DNA of 64,000 bases from Phellopilus nigrolimitatus (Eukaryota; Basidiomycota; Agaricomycetes; Hymenochaetales; Hymenochaetaceae), in contig JAJOHG010000027.1 in the NCBI GenBank assembly GCA_021029095.1, forward strand, positions 1 through 64,000, read 5' to 3'. A program made the translations under genes and the position numbers. This document shows positions 1 through 10,617 of this stretch, one piece after another (position 1 is the stretch's first letter; the number at the start of each line of letters is the position of its first letter). The notes under the pieces are model-generated. The model had not been told where the DNA came from. It saw nothing but the letters and a program-made list of their open reading frames with translations, and did no database searches.

Positions 1-2095
1 CTGAACAACTCCAGGTCCTCAATTGCAGCCAAGGCAAGTATAGCGCGAAGTGCAGCCCACTTGGCAGTAGGAGCAAACACCTGTGCAAACTCTAAGCCAG
101 GGTGCTGTGAGTAACCCTTTGCCACCAATCGCGCCTTATGCCTGTCCACTGAGCCATCTGCCTTGCGCTTGAGTTTGAACACCCACCGACAGCCAATGGT
201 CTTGCGACCAGAAGGAAGTCTGACTGGGGTGAAGGTGCCATTCTCAACAAGACTGATAAACTCGTCCATTGCAGCCTGTTCCCAGAGGGAAGCGTCAGGA
301 CGTCCCTTGATGTCTCTCCAGTGTACTGGCTCAGGACCATACTGGGTGCGCACCTCCGCAGAGAAGACATGCTCAAAGCAGTTTGTAGACTTCAACACAT
401 GATTGTGTGCGTCCTCAAAACTGATGTAGCAGTCCTCAAGTGCCGCATTTGCCCCAAAGTCCATAAGTCCAGCAAACATAAGCGCCTCAGCCTGCATCTC
501 ATCCTCAGACATGATGTCTAACTCGTCACTGCGCTCAATCACAGGCTCAGGTGTAGGTGCTGCTGCTGGTGCTGGTGCAGCTGGAGCCCTAGGAATGCGA
601 CGACCTGGATAATCTGCAAGTGGATTAATCACTGCATCTCTGTACCCATGCAAGGGACGCGGCTGAGGGCGCCAAGACGTTGAAGGCCAAGAAGGCGCTT
701 CAGGTGCAGGAGTAGACTCAGGTGCAGGAGTGGGAGCAGGAGGTTCCTTGGGTCGTTTCGCAGGAGGAGGGTGAGCAGAGGGAGAGAACACGGGAGGGTC
801 AGGAGGGACATCCGATGGTGCTCGCTCGCGCTTTACAGCAGGCCGAGTTGGAGTCACCGGAGGTGGTGCAGGGCGAAAAGGAGGAGTGACTGGAGCTGGT
901 GGAGGACGAGCAGGAGGAGTGGCAGGACGAGGAGGAGGAGGAGCTGGTGGATTAGCAGGGAGAAGAAGTGGCGGAACATCATCCACATTGCCATCTCCCC
1001 CCTGTTCCGGCACAGCTGTAGCCTCTGGAGGAGTTGGAACCCTTAAGTCGACAGGGGACCTGGTATTTCCAGGGAACACGCGCTCATCAAACTGAGCAGA
1101 GTCGCTAATGACCTCTTTGCGCGTTATGGAGTTCCAGAATATCCAGCCTTTGTAGTTCTCAGGGTAACCAATGAAGGAGCATTTCTGCGTGTGTGACTGG
1201 AGCTGTTTGCGCATATCTTTCTTGACATGCACATAGGAGGTGCAGCCAAATACTCGAAAATGCGACACATCCGGCTTGGAATTGTGCCACAGCTCATAGG
1301 GCGTCTTGCCCTGGACAGCAGAAGTAGGAGAGCGATTGTGCACATGAACAAAAGCATTGACCGCATCCCACCAGAAACTGGCAGGCAGGTGTGCTTCGTT
1401 CAGCATGGTGGTAATGCCCTCAGCTAAAGTGCGATTAGCTCGCTCAGCTACTCCATTCTGGTGGGGTTCATCACGAACAGTGTGTTGCCGGTGAATCCCT
1501 TCAGAGATGCAGAATTGCTCCCATGCCTTGGGCATGTACTCTCCTCCCTTGTCATCGCGCGTCGCTTTGATCTTCAGGTTGAGCTGGTTCTCTGCATGTG
1601 CTTTGTAGCGCTTGAAAGCGTCAAATGCATCGCTTTTCTTTTTAAGGGGTATGACTCCCCAACGCCGACTGAAATCATCAATGAATGTGATCCAGTAACG
1701 ATAGCCATGCCGAGTTTGAACTGGCAGAGGGCCATGCACATCAGAGTGGACCAGCTGCAACAGACCAGTAGAGCGATGGGACGCAAGTCTTGAGACATTC
1801 GACCTATGCTGCTTGCCTGCAATGCAAGGCTCGCAGACTGGGTCAGGCGACTCCATAGACTTCACAATAATCCCCTTAACCATGTCATGATCGATCAGTC
1901 TCTTGACATCCCCATGATTCAAGTGCGCAAAACGACGATGCCAGAGCGTTAAGTCGAGTGGACAGGTGCTAACCATGCCAGAGAATTGGGTCATGGGCAC
2001 AACTTGTCCATTGAGGAACGCGGCGTAGTTGGTGTTGATTGCAGCAGTGAAGAGGAGAGTGCCGTTGCGACGAAAGAGAATCTGATCAGACTTGA
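1..2095 (-). pseudogene. Ty1/copia pol fragment (integrase to RT), inverted copy
   Basis: This stretch is the reverse complement of 13557-15651 in copia-1 (position x pairs with 15652-x). I noticed one difference, near position 230 (Val/Met in an antisense reading). It covers the end of the GAG-pre-integrase region, the integrase core with its NGVAERANRT motif, the Pro-rich linker, and the start of RT (GCRWVFKLKRKADG). It runs off the left edge of the window. At 2095 the match stops abruptly inside the protease/GAG-pre-integrase region and unrelated sequence begins. No LTR is visible on this side. It is a truncated insertion or a rearranged half of the same family. The near-identity over 2.1 kb argues for a recent origin. 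Confidence 0.92.
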
Positions 2096-2838
2096 TTACG
2101 ATTACTGAGTTTACGAAGAATCGTTTTTTGTAACTGAGCGTTTTCACCAGCAGTGGCTGTGCCAATGTGGCAGTGTTCATTACAAAAAGTGTACAAAATT
2201 GAGCTCGTTCCGAAGTAAGATTGTACACTCGTTCACAGCCACCGCTCGGCTTCTTCCGGTGATGGTCCTCAGCGATGTTCACTTTTGAATTTCACCCATA
2301 ACTTTCTTTCCACAATGCATCCATCCAAGCTCTCTGCTGCTATGGGTAGGGATATAGTGTTTTTGTCTGAATGTCAAAAAAATTGAGCTAAGGGGTGCTG
2401 TATCAATAAATATGAAGCAATTTTACTACATCACTCATATTTTATGTATTACTTCCTATTTTCTTAATGTCCATTTCGCACACTGGCAGGTCAATTGAAC
2501 TTCTACTAATGCACAAAGTTTGGTGGAAGGGCCTTCATATGCATTATAATATGTTATTCACGACAAGAAACGTGCAAATGGCCATGAGCATGATATCCCA
2601 CTCTGAGCAGATTCACTGTCTGTTGTCAACAGCAAATACACTAAAGTTGAGCCCACTTGCCAGCCTAGGGGGCGAAGAGCGGTGACAGGATAAGAAATAT
2701 AATAATAGTGATGTCTTACAGAGAAAGAAAGAAAAAACAAGCAAAACAAGCAAAGCCAGCAAGAAACACAAGAAAACACAAGGAGGAAGAGAGAAGAAAG
2801 GTGATTTGTATGCCACATATAGAGAAAACGCGAGTGTC
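2096..2838. other. Non-coding stretch between copia fragment and DUF6699-like ORF
   Basis: AT-rich sequence with no convincing ORF, RNA gene or clear repeat end. I do not see an LTR terminus or terminal inverted repeat explaining the copia junction at 2095. Confidence 0.5.
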
Positions 2839-3435
2839 CTAGTCTGTAGGTGGTTTGAAGTTAGGATAAATGAGGGAGAAGGATGTAAAAACGGTGAAGA
2901 GGGGGGCGGGGGGGCTTAAATGTCCAATAATGTCCAGCTCATGGCTTGCCGAACACGAGCTCGCAGTAGCCGTCTCTGTGGCACTCAACACTCCACAGCA
3001 CTGTGTGGCTACACAAGAAGTCACGCGCACGTCCCACTCGTGCTGCGCGTCACCAAGTGCCTCGCAACAGCGCTTGTACGCCTCCGCGACGCTGCCCACA
3101 CCGAGCGTGTTCCATTCGCAGCGCGCGATGGGCGTGCTCAGCGTGGCATGCACCGCGTGCAGCACGTCAAGGTTCATGAGCGCGGTGTGCATAGGGTCCG
3201 TCGCGCTGAGGCTCGTGGCGCACACGGCCCACTCTGTGGGGAGCCCTGGCAGCGCGGGCACGAACAGGCGCATCACGAGCGAGTGCGCGAGTGAGGAGCC
3301 CGTGGGCGGCGCGAGGATGTTGTTCTGCGTGGACACGTGCACAACATCGTAGAGCAGCATGGGCGAGGGCGGTGCACACGAGCGCGCGGTGGATCCTGAT
3401 GGCAGGCGCAAAGGGCGGCGGGTCTGTGTGGGCAT
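2839..3435 (-). CDS. DUF6699-like protein, basidiomycete-type
   Basis: Single-exon reading of 198 codons. Residues 25-150 resemble DUF6699, a domain of unknown function common in Agaricomycetes: PMLLYDVVHV near the N-terminus, a middle segment with MRLFVPALPGLPTEWAV, then VLHAVHATLSTPIARCEWNTL and AYKRCCEAL. In that family a strand-rich first half is followed by a helix with xxTPVTRxEY-like residues, which fits. The first 20 residues are low complexity, so the true start could be an upstream exon. The C-terminal 35 residues do not look like the family. It lies alone between transposon debris and may be a relic. No function is known. The family call is from memory of the pattern. Confidence 0.55.
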   Translation of the reverse strand: MPTQTRRPLRLPSGSTARSCAPPSPMLLYDVVHVSTQNNILAPPTGSSLAHSLVMRLFVPALPGLPTEWAVCATSLSATDPMHTALMNLDVLHAVHATLSTPIARCEWNTLGVGSVAEAYKRCCEALGDAQHEWDVRVTSCVATQCCGVLSATETATASSCSASHELDIIGHLSPPAPLFTVFTSFSLIYPNFKPPTD

Positions 3436-3801
3436 GTGTGTGGGACTTTAGTTGGCAGCGCGTGCGGGAGGAGAAGGGAGGCGCACCGGAGGGGGCCTGC
3501 CACGTCCCCGGCGCGGGTGTGGAGGCGGATGCGGCGATGTTCACGGGGACAGAGTCGGAGTGATGGCGGCCGACTGCGTCGCAAACAAAAAGTCAGTGCG
3601 CGTCGCCAGGCTGTGCCGCAAGTGAGAACTCACATGTGCATCCGAATCTCACTCTTCGTTATTCAAAGACGTTATTCAAAGACGTACAAAAACATGAATT
3701 TATATGTGGGGTGCCCACATATTAGGGGGGGAGCGAAGCGTGTGTGACTAAGCCTATTCTGAGTTCTTTCATTCTTGTTTTCTACATATAACCATTGATT
3801 A
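3436..3801. other. Non-coding flank, upstream of DUF6699-like ORF
   Basis: GC-rich upstream part, then AT-rich sequence leading into the MITE at 3802. An imperfect short tandem (ttattcaaagacg twice) occurs near 3660-3680. Otherwise nothing is seen. Confidence 0.5.
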
Positions 3802-4203
3802 CAGCATTTTCAGAAAACCTTATCAGTACGCGCAAAAGAAAAAAAGGTTGCGGCCCTCAGGGTGTGCCAAATAAGGCATTATTGCCTAATTGAGCGAAGT
3901 CGCGTGTGTAATTTATTTTGTACATGCCCAATCGAAAGATCGGTGAGGATTTGAAAGTCCGTATTTTTTGACTATACTGGATAACACACTACTTCCCTGA
4001 TGCACTTGCTGAAATTTCTGGCTTCTGCGAGTGTAGTTTTTGGCACCGTTGGCAGATTAGCGCACGCTGCGCGACACAAACGATGGACGAGGCAACCACG
4101 ACTCGATTTCGCTCAATTAGGCAATAATGCCTTATTTGGCACACCCTGAGGGGCTGCAACTTTTTTTTTTGCGCACACTGACAAAGGGGTTCTGAAAATG
4201 CTG
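3802..4203. mobile_element. 402-bp MITE with ~110-bp terminal inverted repeats, TA target site
   Basis: The left arm (3802 to about 3912) begins CAGCATTTTCAGAA. It is repeated as the reverse complement in the right arm (about 4093-4203), ending AATGCTG. The arms share a long block containing GTGTGCCAAATAAGGCATTA, with some mismatches and small gaps. Both sides are flanked by TA (3800-3801 and 4204-4205), as expected for Tc1/mariner-superfamily insertions. There is no coding capacity between the arms. I infer a non-autonomous element. The autonomous partner is not in the window. Confidence 0.8.
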
Positions 4204-4205
4204 TA

Positions 4206-5299
4206 ATTTAAATTTTTTCGTTGTTTTGTAATTGGAAGTATTAAATAGCCATTAATAATTGCAGCTTTTGTATGCTTCAGTGTGCGAGAAATGTCTGCAA
4301 GAGCAAGATCTCACGTAAAGGGTCACATGGTCTCAGATCACGTGACGCGTTTCAGGGAGGCGGGTAAGTCCAATTCTTTCCTCACTAGATTTCATTTGAT
4401 TTTGTAAGCAAAGTGCAAGTTACTTTTGCTAAGACCAGAAGTTCAAGTGTAAAAAGGGGAAAAGGAGGAGAGGAAGAGGAGAGAGACAGCAAGCATACAT
4501 GTATGTAGAGGCACGCAGCATCATGATCAGTTCTCACGGGGGGGGGGGGGGGGGGGGCACACAGCCACTCCGCGAACATCACGTGATAGCTTTTTGGGAG
4601 CCCCGGTAAGAGGGAGCTTCGCTCCCAATAAACAGCCGCGGGAATGGCGAAAAAAATAAATCATGACGACGTAAAGGTATACTGTAGAAAAAAGAGAAGG
4701 CGAAGTTACTTTGAGGTCGTACGAAGCTATATATACTGATTTATAGAACACTAATAACGTTTTGCATTGGACTTTTTGCTACAATTTGGAGTGCATGTAG
4801 AGAGAAATATGGATGTGAATGATGATAGGTGAGCGAAGTAAACAAAGTAATGTGTGCTGTCGTGAACTGGAAACCGAAGTGGATAAGTAACAGTGACGAA
4901 ACAGGGAAATAGTATGTGTGAATGCTGTATGCAGACGTTAGGGCAAGGCAGGACTTCGGCAGGGCAGCGGTAGAGTAGCGTAGAGGACAAACAGTGAGAA
5001 ACGGCGGAGTGAATAGGAAGAGGGGTGCGGAACGAAGCCTGAGGTGAGACCGCTCTGTGCATTATGCATGCGAAGGGGCTAGAGAGTAATCGCATGGAAT
5101 GAATCGCAGCAGAGGCGAAAGCAAAGAAAAAGCAGGAGAGCCCAAGTCAAGGGCTGGCTCGGATTCGCAACATGAGCCGCTGAAAAAACGGAAGAGATAA
5201 AAGGTTTCTCGAGTATGTCACGTCCATTATGCAGAAAGGAAAAAAAATGAGAAAGAAATGGGGGAAAAAAGAAAGAAAGAAAGTCAGAGCAAACAATTA
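4206..5299. other. Non-coding AT-rich stretch
   Basis: No supported gene. It includes a 20-G run at 4538-4557 and purine-rich low-complexity DNA near 5230-5290. Arg-rich plus-strand readings further right are shadows of the cyclin remnant. Confidence 0.5.
4538..4557 (+). repeat. Uninterrupted G(20) homopolymer
   Basis: Twenty consecutive G residues lie between ctcac and cacaca. The length may be imprecise because of sequencing. Nothing around it suggests a functional site. Confidence 0.8.
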
Positions 5300-5874
5300 C
5301 AGCCGACGCCCGCGCGCATTAACATGCGCGCTCGGGCTCGCACCGACGCTCTGCGACTCCATCGGCACACCGCCCGCAAGCGAACTCTGCGGCGCGCCCA
5401 TCGCACCACCGCTAAACCCGGCACCGCCAGCGACACTACCCGAGCTGGAGCCGCGCAAAGGCGAGTACGCGTACGGCGCACCCCGCGCCCGTGCCGTAGA
5501 AGTGTGCGACGCCCGGCGCGCCCGCGTTCGCGAACGCCACGGGCTGCGGCTCGCCGAGCGCGCTCGCGAGCGACGTCGCGGTCACCGCCTGGTGGTGGTG
5601 CGGCGGCGCGTGCAACTGCTACCTGTATGTGTGCATCTGCGCGGGCGCACTGGCGTGTAGGCTTGTACGCGGGCGTGGTGGTGCGTATATATGTGGTGGT
5701 GCGTGTGCTGGACGTGCGGCGCGCACACCCCGTCGAAGCTCTCGCTCGGCGGCGTGGTCTGTACATCAGAGGCGGACAGTGGGACACGGACATCGACGGG
5801 CCTGCGACCGTGCCGTAGATGTCTACGAAGCTCGACAGTGGACTCGTGCGCGCGCTTTGCGTATGGCCTATGCG

Positions 5875-5904
5875 GGCGGGCGGGCGGGCGGGCGGGCGGG
5901 CGAT
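5875..5904 (+). repeat. (GGGC)n tract, G-quadruplex-capable
   Basis: About seven tandem GGGC units in the C-terminal tail of the cyclin remnant, encoding a Pro-Ala-Arg stretch on the minus strand. Simple-repeat expansion is the likely cause. Confidence 0.7.
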
Positions 5905-6856
5905 GCGAACGAGGGCGCAAGCGCGAAGGGCGGGAGGTGGTACGGACCCATTTGGGTGTGTCTGTGCTTGGGTTTGCTAATGATGCGATTGGACACGTTG
6001 GAGAGGATTGGTGAAATGCGTGGAAGGGAGAACAAAGAGCGGCGCGGGTGCAGCTCGAACGGACGCAGGCTCGATGTGTGCGCCCGAGCTCGATCCAGAC
6101 GAAGACGAAGACACCTGTGCGGACGTCGATGTCGAATACGTGCGCTCGGCGGTCTGCTGTGCGTAGCTACCGTTGCTGTACGCCGTCTGTCCATACGCCC
6201 ATAAGCTGGATGGCTGCCGTTATAACCATATGTACCATAGTACCCATCGCCCGCCTGCCGGCTGTACCTCAGTCGCGCCTTCCTCTCCGCACCGGGCGGG
6301 TAGAATGCCTCGCCCATCGCCGCCTCTGCATCCGCCTCCTCGATCTTCACCTCCACCGGCCCAGGGACGGCCGTGGACGCCTCCGACACCGCAGCGGTCG
6401 CGGTTGACGCGGCAGAAACGGGGCGCATCGGCGAGCTCGCCAGCGCGTAGAAGTAAAGATGCGACGGGAGCGCGCGGCGCGCGGCGTCCGCACCGCGGTA
6501 GGGAGCCGCGAGCGTGTGCTCCTGCCTCTCCGGTTGCTGGTGTTGGTGCTGGTATTGTTCGGACTGTTGCTGTTGGTGTTGGGGAGGCTCGACGGGCGTC
6601 ACAGAGCCTAAGGACATGCGCTCAAACCCGCGAAGGCTCTCTGCGTACGGATGTGGTCTGACACTCGTGCGTCCAAGCATACCGTTGTTCCCGTTAGTGC
6701 TCACATGTGACGACGCCGACGCAAGCGTCGCGCCGATATCGAGTGCGAGTCCCGTGGGCCGCTTCGCCTGACGGGCCGCGAACGTGGCCGAGGTCGGCGA
6801 GAACGCGTCCGCCGCACGGCGCTTGGAGTGCGGGCGCGCACCATCGTACGCATCGC

Positions 6857-6897
6857 TCGGGGAGGTCTGCGCAGACTGGCTCGTAGTCGCGGACGCC
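6857..6897. repeat. 41-bp direct repeat, copy 1 (inside cyclin remnant)
   Basis: Matches 7844-7884 at 39 of 41 positions, in the same orientation. In this copy it encodes ASATTSQSAQTSPS on the minus strand of the cyclin. The other copy sits just upstream of the N-terminal reading. Confidence 0.8.
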
Positions 6898-7843
6898 GGG
6901 CCGGCGGTCGAAAGGTGCGACTGGGAGGGCACGGCGAACGTGAAGGGGTACGCCGGCGCATATGCATAACCGCGCATACGGCGTGGGGAGGTGCTGCGCG
7001 CGCGCTGCTGCTGCTGCGGGTGCTCGTGGTGGTGGGACTCCTGCGCGGAGCTTGCGAACACACAAGGGAGAATAAGGTTGGCGTGGCGACGAGAGCGCCA
7101 GCGCATGTGCTCGCGCTCCTTAGCGAGAACGAGTCCGCGGAGAAGGTTGAGCCAGGAGTCGTACGTGGGCTTGTCGACGAAAAGACGGAAGCCAACACCG
7201 AGCAAGAACTCGCGTTCCATTGTGTTGAGCTCGTCGAGTGGGATTGCAGATACGTCAGACCATGTCTTGTTCGTATACGTATTACTGTAAAAAGTTAAAA
7301 TCAAATTAGAATAAAAGACAAAAACATTGATTAGAAGATTTTCAATACGCACTCGTCAACAAATTTATTCGCAAGCATGAGAGCACAGACAGCGACGCGG
7401 AATTCACTACAGGTTTCCCCAGAGTGAAGTCGTTGCGCTCTTTGAGGCGGAAAATGTAATGCAACGAGAGCACAATGACGCTCTGGCTGACCTGGGTGTT
7501 CTCGAGTAACTTCTGCATGAACGCAACAAATTCAGGGGACGCGCAGAATTGCAAGCTGGCCGTGCGCGCATTGCTTAATGGACGAGCTGCAAACGGCGGG
7601 GAGCCGGCACTCGAGGCCGAGTTTGAACTGGTCCTGCGCGTCGTCCATCGGGTCGTACTGCTCGTCGTCGTCCTCGTCAATTGGAGAGGGCGAGGGCGAG
7701 GCAAGGAACGGAGATGCGCTCGCGGTCAAGGGAGAGTGAAGGCGCGACGGGCCCGGTTTTGAGTCGCGCCAGAGAGGCTCTGGGGGCATCTCATCGTCGG
7801 GTGGGGTCACTGCGCCATCAAAGCGAAACAAAATCGAATCATC

Positions 7844-7884
7844 TCGGGGAGGTCTGCGCAAACTGGCTCGTAGTCGCGGATGCC
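7844..7884. repeat. 41-bp direct repeat, copy 2
   Basis: Second copy of the 6857-6897 sequence with two substitutions. Its position at the 5' edge of the cyclin remnant suggests local patchwork duplication. Confidence 0.8.
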
Positions 7885-7924
7885 CACATCTGCGATGGCA
7901 TGTTAGTCAATTTCTGCTAAGTTC

Positions 7925-8080
7925 ATAAAACTAATCACGCACCTCCGCGAAAATCCTCGCGACACGATTTTTGCGAGCCGTCTTCTCAGGGAAAGTGTGG
8001 ACTGCGAGATTGGATAAGTTGATGTAAAGGTACGAGGAGCCACGCGTGGACTTGCCGAAGCCTTCGTGAGTACAAATCTG
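7925..8080 (-). pseudogene. Unidentified conserved-looking exon fragment
   Basis: One minus-strand frame reads about 49 residues without a stop, including THEGFGKSTRGSSYLYINLS and then FPEKTARKNRVARIFAEVRD, followed by a GTGCGT donor-like site. The composition is protein-like and unlike the other two frames. I do not recognise the family. It stands alone between the cyclin and ATPase remnants and is probably a gene fragment. Confidence 0.4.
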
Positions 8081-8416
8081 TCAATCATACTGAATTACAA
8101 CTTATTCAGAGGTGTGCTCACCTTGTACCTTGTTTATTCCCATGTCGGCTTTCCTTCGCGTCGTCCGCGAAACCTCCTCGACCTGCCCAGTGTCACGGTC
8201 GGGTAGTCTGTCGAGCCGAGATCGGAATGCGTAAGTCTTTGCAATTTTTTTTTATATACAGGAAGAATAAATTAAACTTACCAGTCGAAACCTTTTTTCC
8301 CCGCAGTGCTGCAAGCCGACAGCGCGGCGATGCTGCATGCGGGAGACGAGCGATGAGCAACCTCGGTGTGCGACATCGACGTCCCCGTGGTGTTCCGACA
8401 CTATCGGGTGTCGCCG

Positions 8417-8488
8417 GCAGGTCTCGACATGGATGACGTAGTGCGTACAGCGCGCTGTACGCACTACGTCATCCATGTCGAGACCTGC
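8417..8488. repeat. Perfect 72-bp palindrome with no spacer
   Basis: Each base x from 8417 pairs with 16905-x through 8488. The centre is AGCGCGCT at 8449-8456, and symmetry fails at 8416/8489. It would extrude as a 36-bp perfect hairpin. It lies within sequence upstream of the P5A ATPase remnant and has no obvious role. Confidence 0.95.
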
Positions 8489-8869
8489 ATCACGTGAAGA
8501 TTGACTACACGTGGAATTGACGAAGCTGTCCACGCTCTGTGCTGCCGCACTCCCCTCCCCGCCGTTAGTCCCTCTCCATTGCCGCCATCTTCTTGCATGG
8601 GCACGTCGCACTTGCTCGGCTTGCCCACACGGCTGCCTTTTCTCGTGTGCGGAGCCGTCGCCTTGCTCGCTGCTACCGCTACTGCAAGATCAAGCCTTTC
8701 CCCAAATCTCAGTACATCCGTGACGGCCCCATTCTCGATGTTTCGCACCCGAGCCTGCTCGCACATTCATCACATGCCGTCCTGCTTCCGTTCCGCATGC
8801 CCCTGATGCTGTCTGCATCATTTCTGCGGAGCAGAAAAACCTTACATTTGGTACGTCATAATCCTTTGG

Positions 8870-9857
8870 TTTTAGTTTTCTTTCGTTGACGTGTCTTTGA
8901 CAACCTGCAGACCCGTCAACGTATACATTCTCGTACGAGCAGGACACTTACGTGCTGTTCTCCGAAAACCCGCCTATTTTTGCCTCGCTCCCGTACCCGT
9001 CCTCTGCCAGACCGCCGCTTGCAGAGATCCGACTTCCCTCGGGGCACGCTGCCCTCGGACTCACTACGTCCGACATCCCTAGCCTTCGCACTGCTCAGGG
9101 CTCACTCATGTGAACGATGCTATTCTCTTCAGAGAGCGTCTCGTCCACGGAGAGCGTCTCGGCCAATACGCTCGAGTCCTTTCTTTTCATCTCGTTCTTG
9201 CTCGTCTTCGCGCTTGCCGCCTCGTCCTATCAATCGGTTTGAGGGCTCCCACGCGTGCTCGATAAGTCCAAGTTGCTCCTCGATCGTGTCATGATTGATA
9301 CCCTCAGTCATCCCGCCCAGCCCTCCCATGGAGCTCTCCTTGGCCATCAGTGCCTCGCTCGTCGCACTCCATAAACATGCTGTCTTCTGCACCGAGCCCT
9401 TCCGCATCCTATTCGCGGGACGCGTCAAAGTCTGTGCGTTCGACAAAACCGGCACGATCACGGCTGAGAGCCTTGTTGTCGAGGGCATTGCAGGTGGCGA
9501 CCTGTCCGCCAAACCAAGCGCGAAATTGTGTTGTGTCTCGCCGCGGTGCACGCGCTCGTGCGTCTCGATGATGGCATGATCATTGGTAACCCGATGGAAA
9601 AGATTGCGCTTGAGGCACTCGGCTGGAAGCTACTTGTTGGGGACCGCATCACTCCTGACAGTGGCACCACTGTATCAGGTGCCGAGCTGCATATCCGTCG
9701 GCACTTCCAGTGTTCCTCCGCGCTGAAGCCCATGCCGAATGTTGCAACAATGCAAAAGGGATGTGGAAGCGGACAAGTGTTGGTGAGCGTAAAGGGTGCC
9801 CCCCGATCAATCAAAGCGATGCTAGTGCGTGTGCTAAAAGAGTACAAGGAGATGTAG
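8870..9857 (+). pseudogene. P5A-type cation ATPase (Spf1-like) remnant
   Basis: Pieces of a P5A ATPase are readable in changing frames. YEQDTYVLFSENPPIFASLP and YPSSARPPLAEI (about 8925-9040) match the segment before the first core helices. ESFLFISFLLVFALAASSY (about 9170-9230) looks like a membrane segment. [13 protein letters not shown] and CTEPFRI (9320-9410) precede the phosphorylation motif [10 protein letters not shown] (about 9430-9460). EALGWKL, FQCSSALKPM and VKGAPRSIKAMLV (about 9600-9830) are from the nucleotide-binding domain. The reading ends at KEYKEM, long before the family's C-terminus. There are stops after GSLM and SYQSV, and frame changes before DKTGT and after it. A small duplication (about 9132-9162, gagagcgtctcg twice) adds to the damage. 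The intact family acts in ER membrane-protein quality control. This copy is dead. Confidence 0.75.
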
Positions 9858-10146
9858 AAGTAAAATGGAGGTGCTTGCTCGTGGTGTGCGACCGACACGT
9901 GTAGACAGGAGTAATCCGAATAGTGATGTACATTGAAGTCTGATGTCTAGCAAGGTTTTGACAGAATGAAGTGATGGCTTCAACCTCATTCCCTCTCTCC
10001 ACTATCATCTGACTGTACCTTGCTCCTGCTTTCCTATGCAAAGATTGACTTTTATATAAAACATTTTTGGGTGTTTTTGTCTTGAACTTTTTTTAGAATA
10101 ATCCTGGCCTGATTTACAATTTGTATTGCTCTTATTTGGGCTTATA
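9858..10146. other. Non-coding flank of ATPase remnant
   Basis: No gene seen. It ends at the TA target dinucleotide of the next MITE. Confidence 0.5.
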
Positions 10147-10465
10147 CAGGTGGGTCCAGAAAGTGTCCGCCATGCCTATATATGGCAACTTGTTCCCATC
10201 CGCGCTGCAGCCAGCTCAGCAAGTCATTCTTCAACTCCTTAGCTTCAAATTCTGGTGCACATGTTTGTATCTCTATCTCATGTATCTAATAAACCATTTT
10301 TATCTAAATTCAACCTGGATTTCGTGTGATTTGAAGCTAATGTTTGGTAGAGGTTGGCTGAGGGTGGAGACAATGCCGGCGGTAAATCGGGTGTGAGCTG
10401 GCTGCAGCGCGGATGGGAACAAGTTTCCATATATAGGCATGGCGGACACTTTCTGGACCCACCTG
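10147..10465. mobile_element. 319-bp MITE with 71-bp terminal inverted repeats, TA target site
   Basis: Begins CAGGTGGGTCCAGAAAGTGT at 10147 and ends with its reverse complement at 10465. The 71-bp arms (10147-10217 and 10395-10465) differ at about one position. TA flanks both sides (10145-10146 and 10466-10467). The inner parts are also weakly inverted. The CAG-start terminus with TA duplication is typical of Tc1/mariner-derived MITEs. No ORF is present. Confidence 0.88.
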
Positions 10466-10617
10466 TATGGAATGGCAGAAAAAACACTATGCATGTGCAT
10501 GATTTATACCAAACAGTAATATAGTCCCAAATATGTTTACATAAGATTAATATTAATCATTAAGGAAAACAGGAATCATATACTGCCATGCAAAGCAATG
10601 GCCCTCTCCCACAAGTA

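Larger units (their letters stand above)
5300..7861 (-). pseudogene. Pho80/Pcl-type cyclin remnant
   Basis: Read on the minus strand. An acidic/Ser-Pro N-terminal region (about 7861-7600) is followed by the Pcl cyclin core: FVAFMQKLLENTQVSQSVIV, then LHYIFRLKERNDF (7560-7440), EFRVAVCALMLANKFVD (about 7400-7352) and, after a 67-bp GTGCGT...ACAG intron (about 7285-7351), DNTYTNKTWSDVSAIPLDEL and MEREFLLGVGFRL. A long Gln/Ser/Pro-rich tail follows to about 5300. Pcl cyclins pair with the Pho85 kinase in phosphate and cell-cycle control. At least three frame breaks prevent one continuous product: between GLECRLPAVCSS and ARTASLQFC, just before EFRVAV (one base short), and in the tail near 6225. 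Sequencing errors are an alternative, but the surrounding relics favour a decayed or transposon-moved copy. Confidence 0.72.

Noticed and set aside
5229..5818. Arg-rich plus-strand open readings of 143-191 codons
   Set aside because: They are antisense to the cyclin remnant in GC-rich DNA. Composition is Arg/Ala only and no domain is visible.
2096..10617. Helitron as carrier of the gene fragments
   Set aside because: I could not find a convincing TC start with a hairpin-CTRR end flanked by A/T, nor Rep/helicase sequence.
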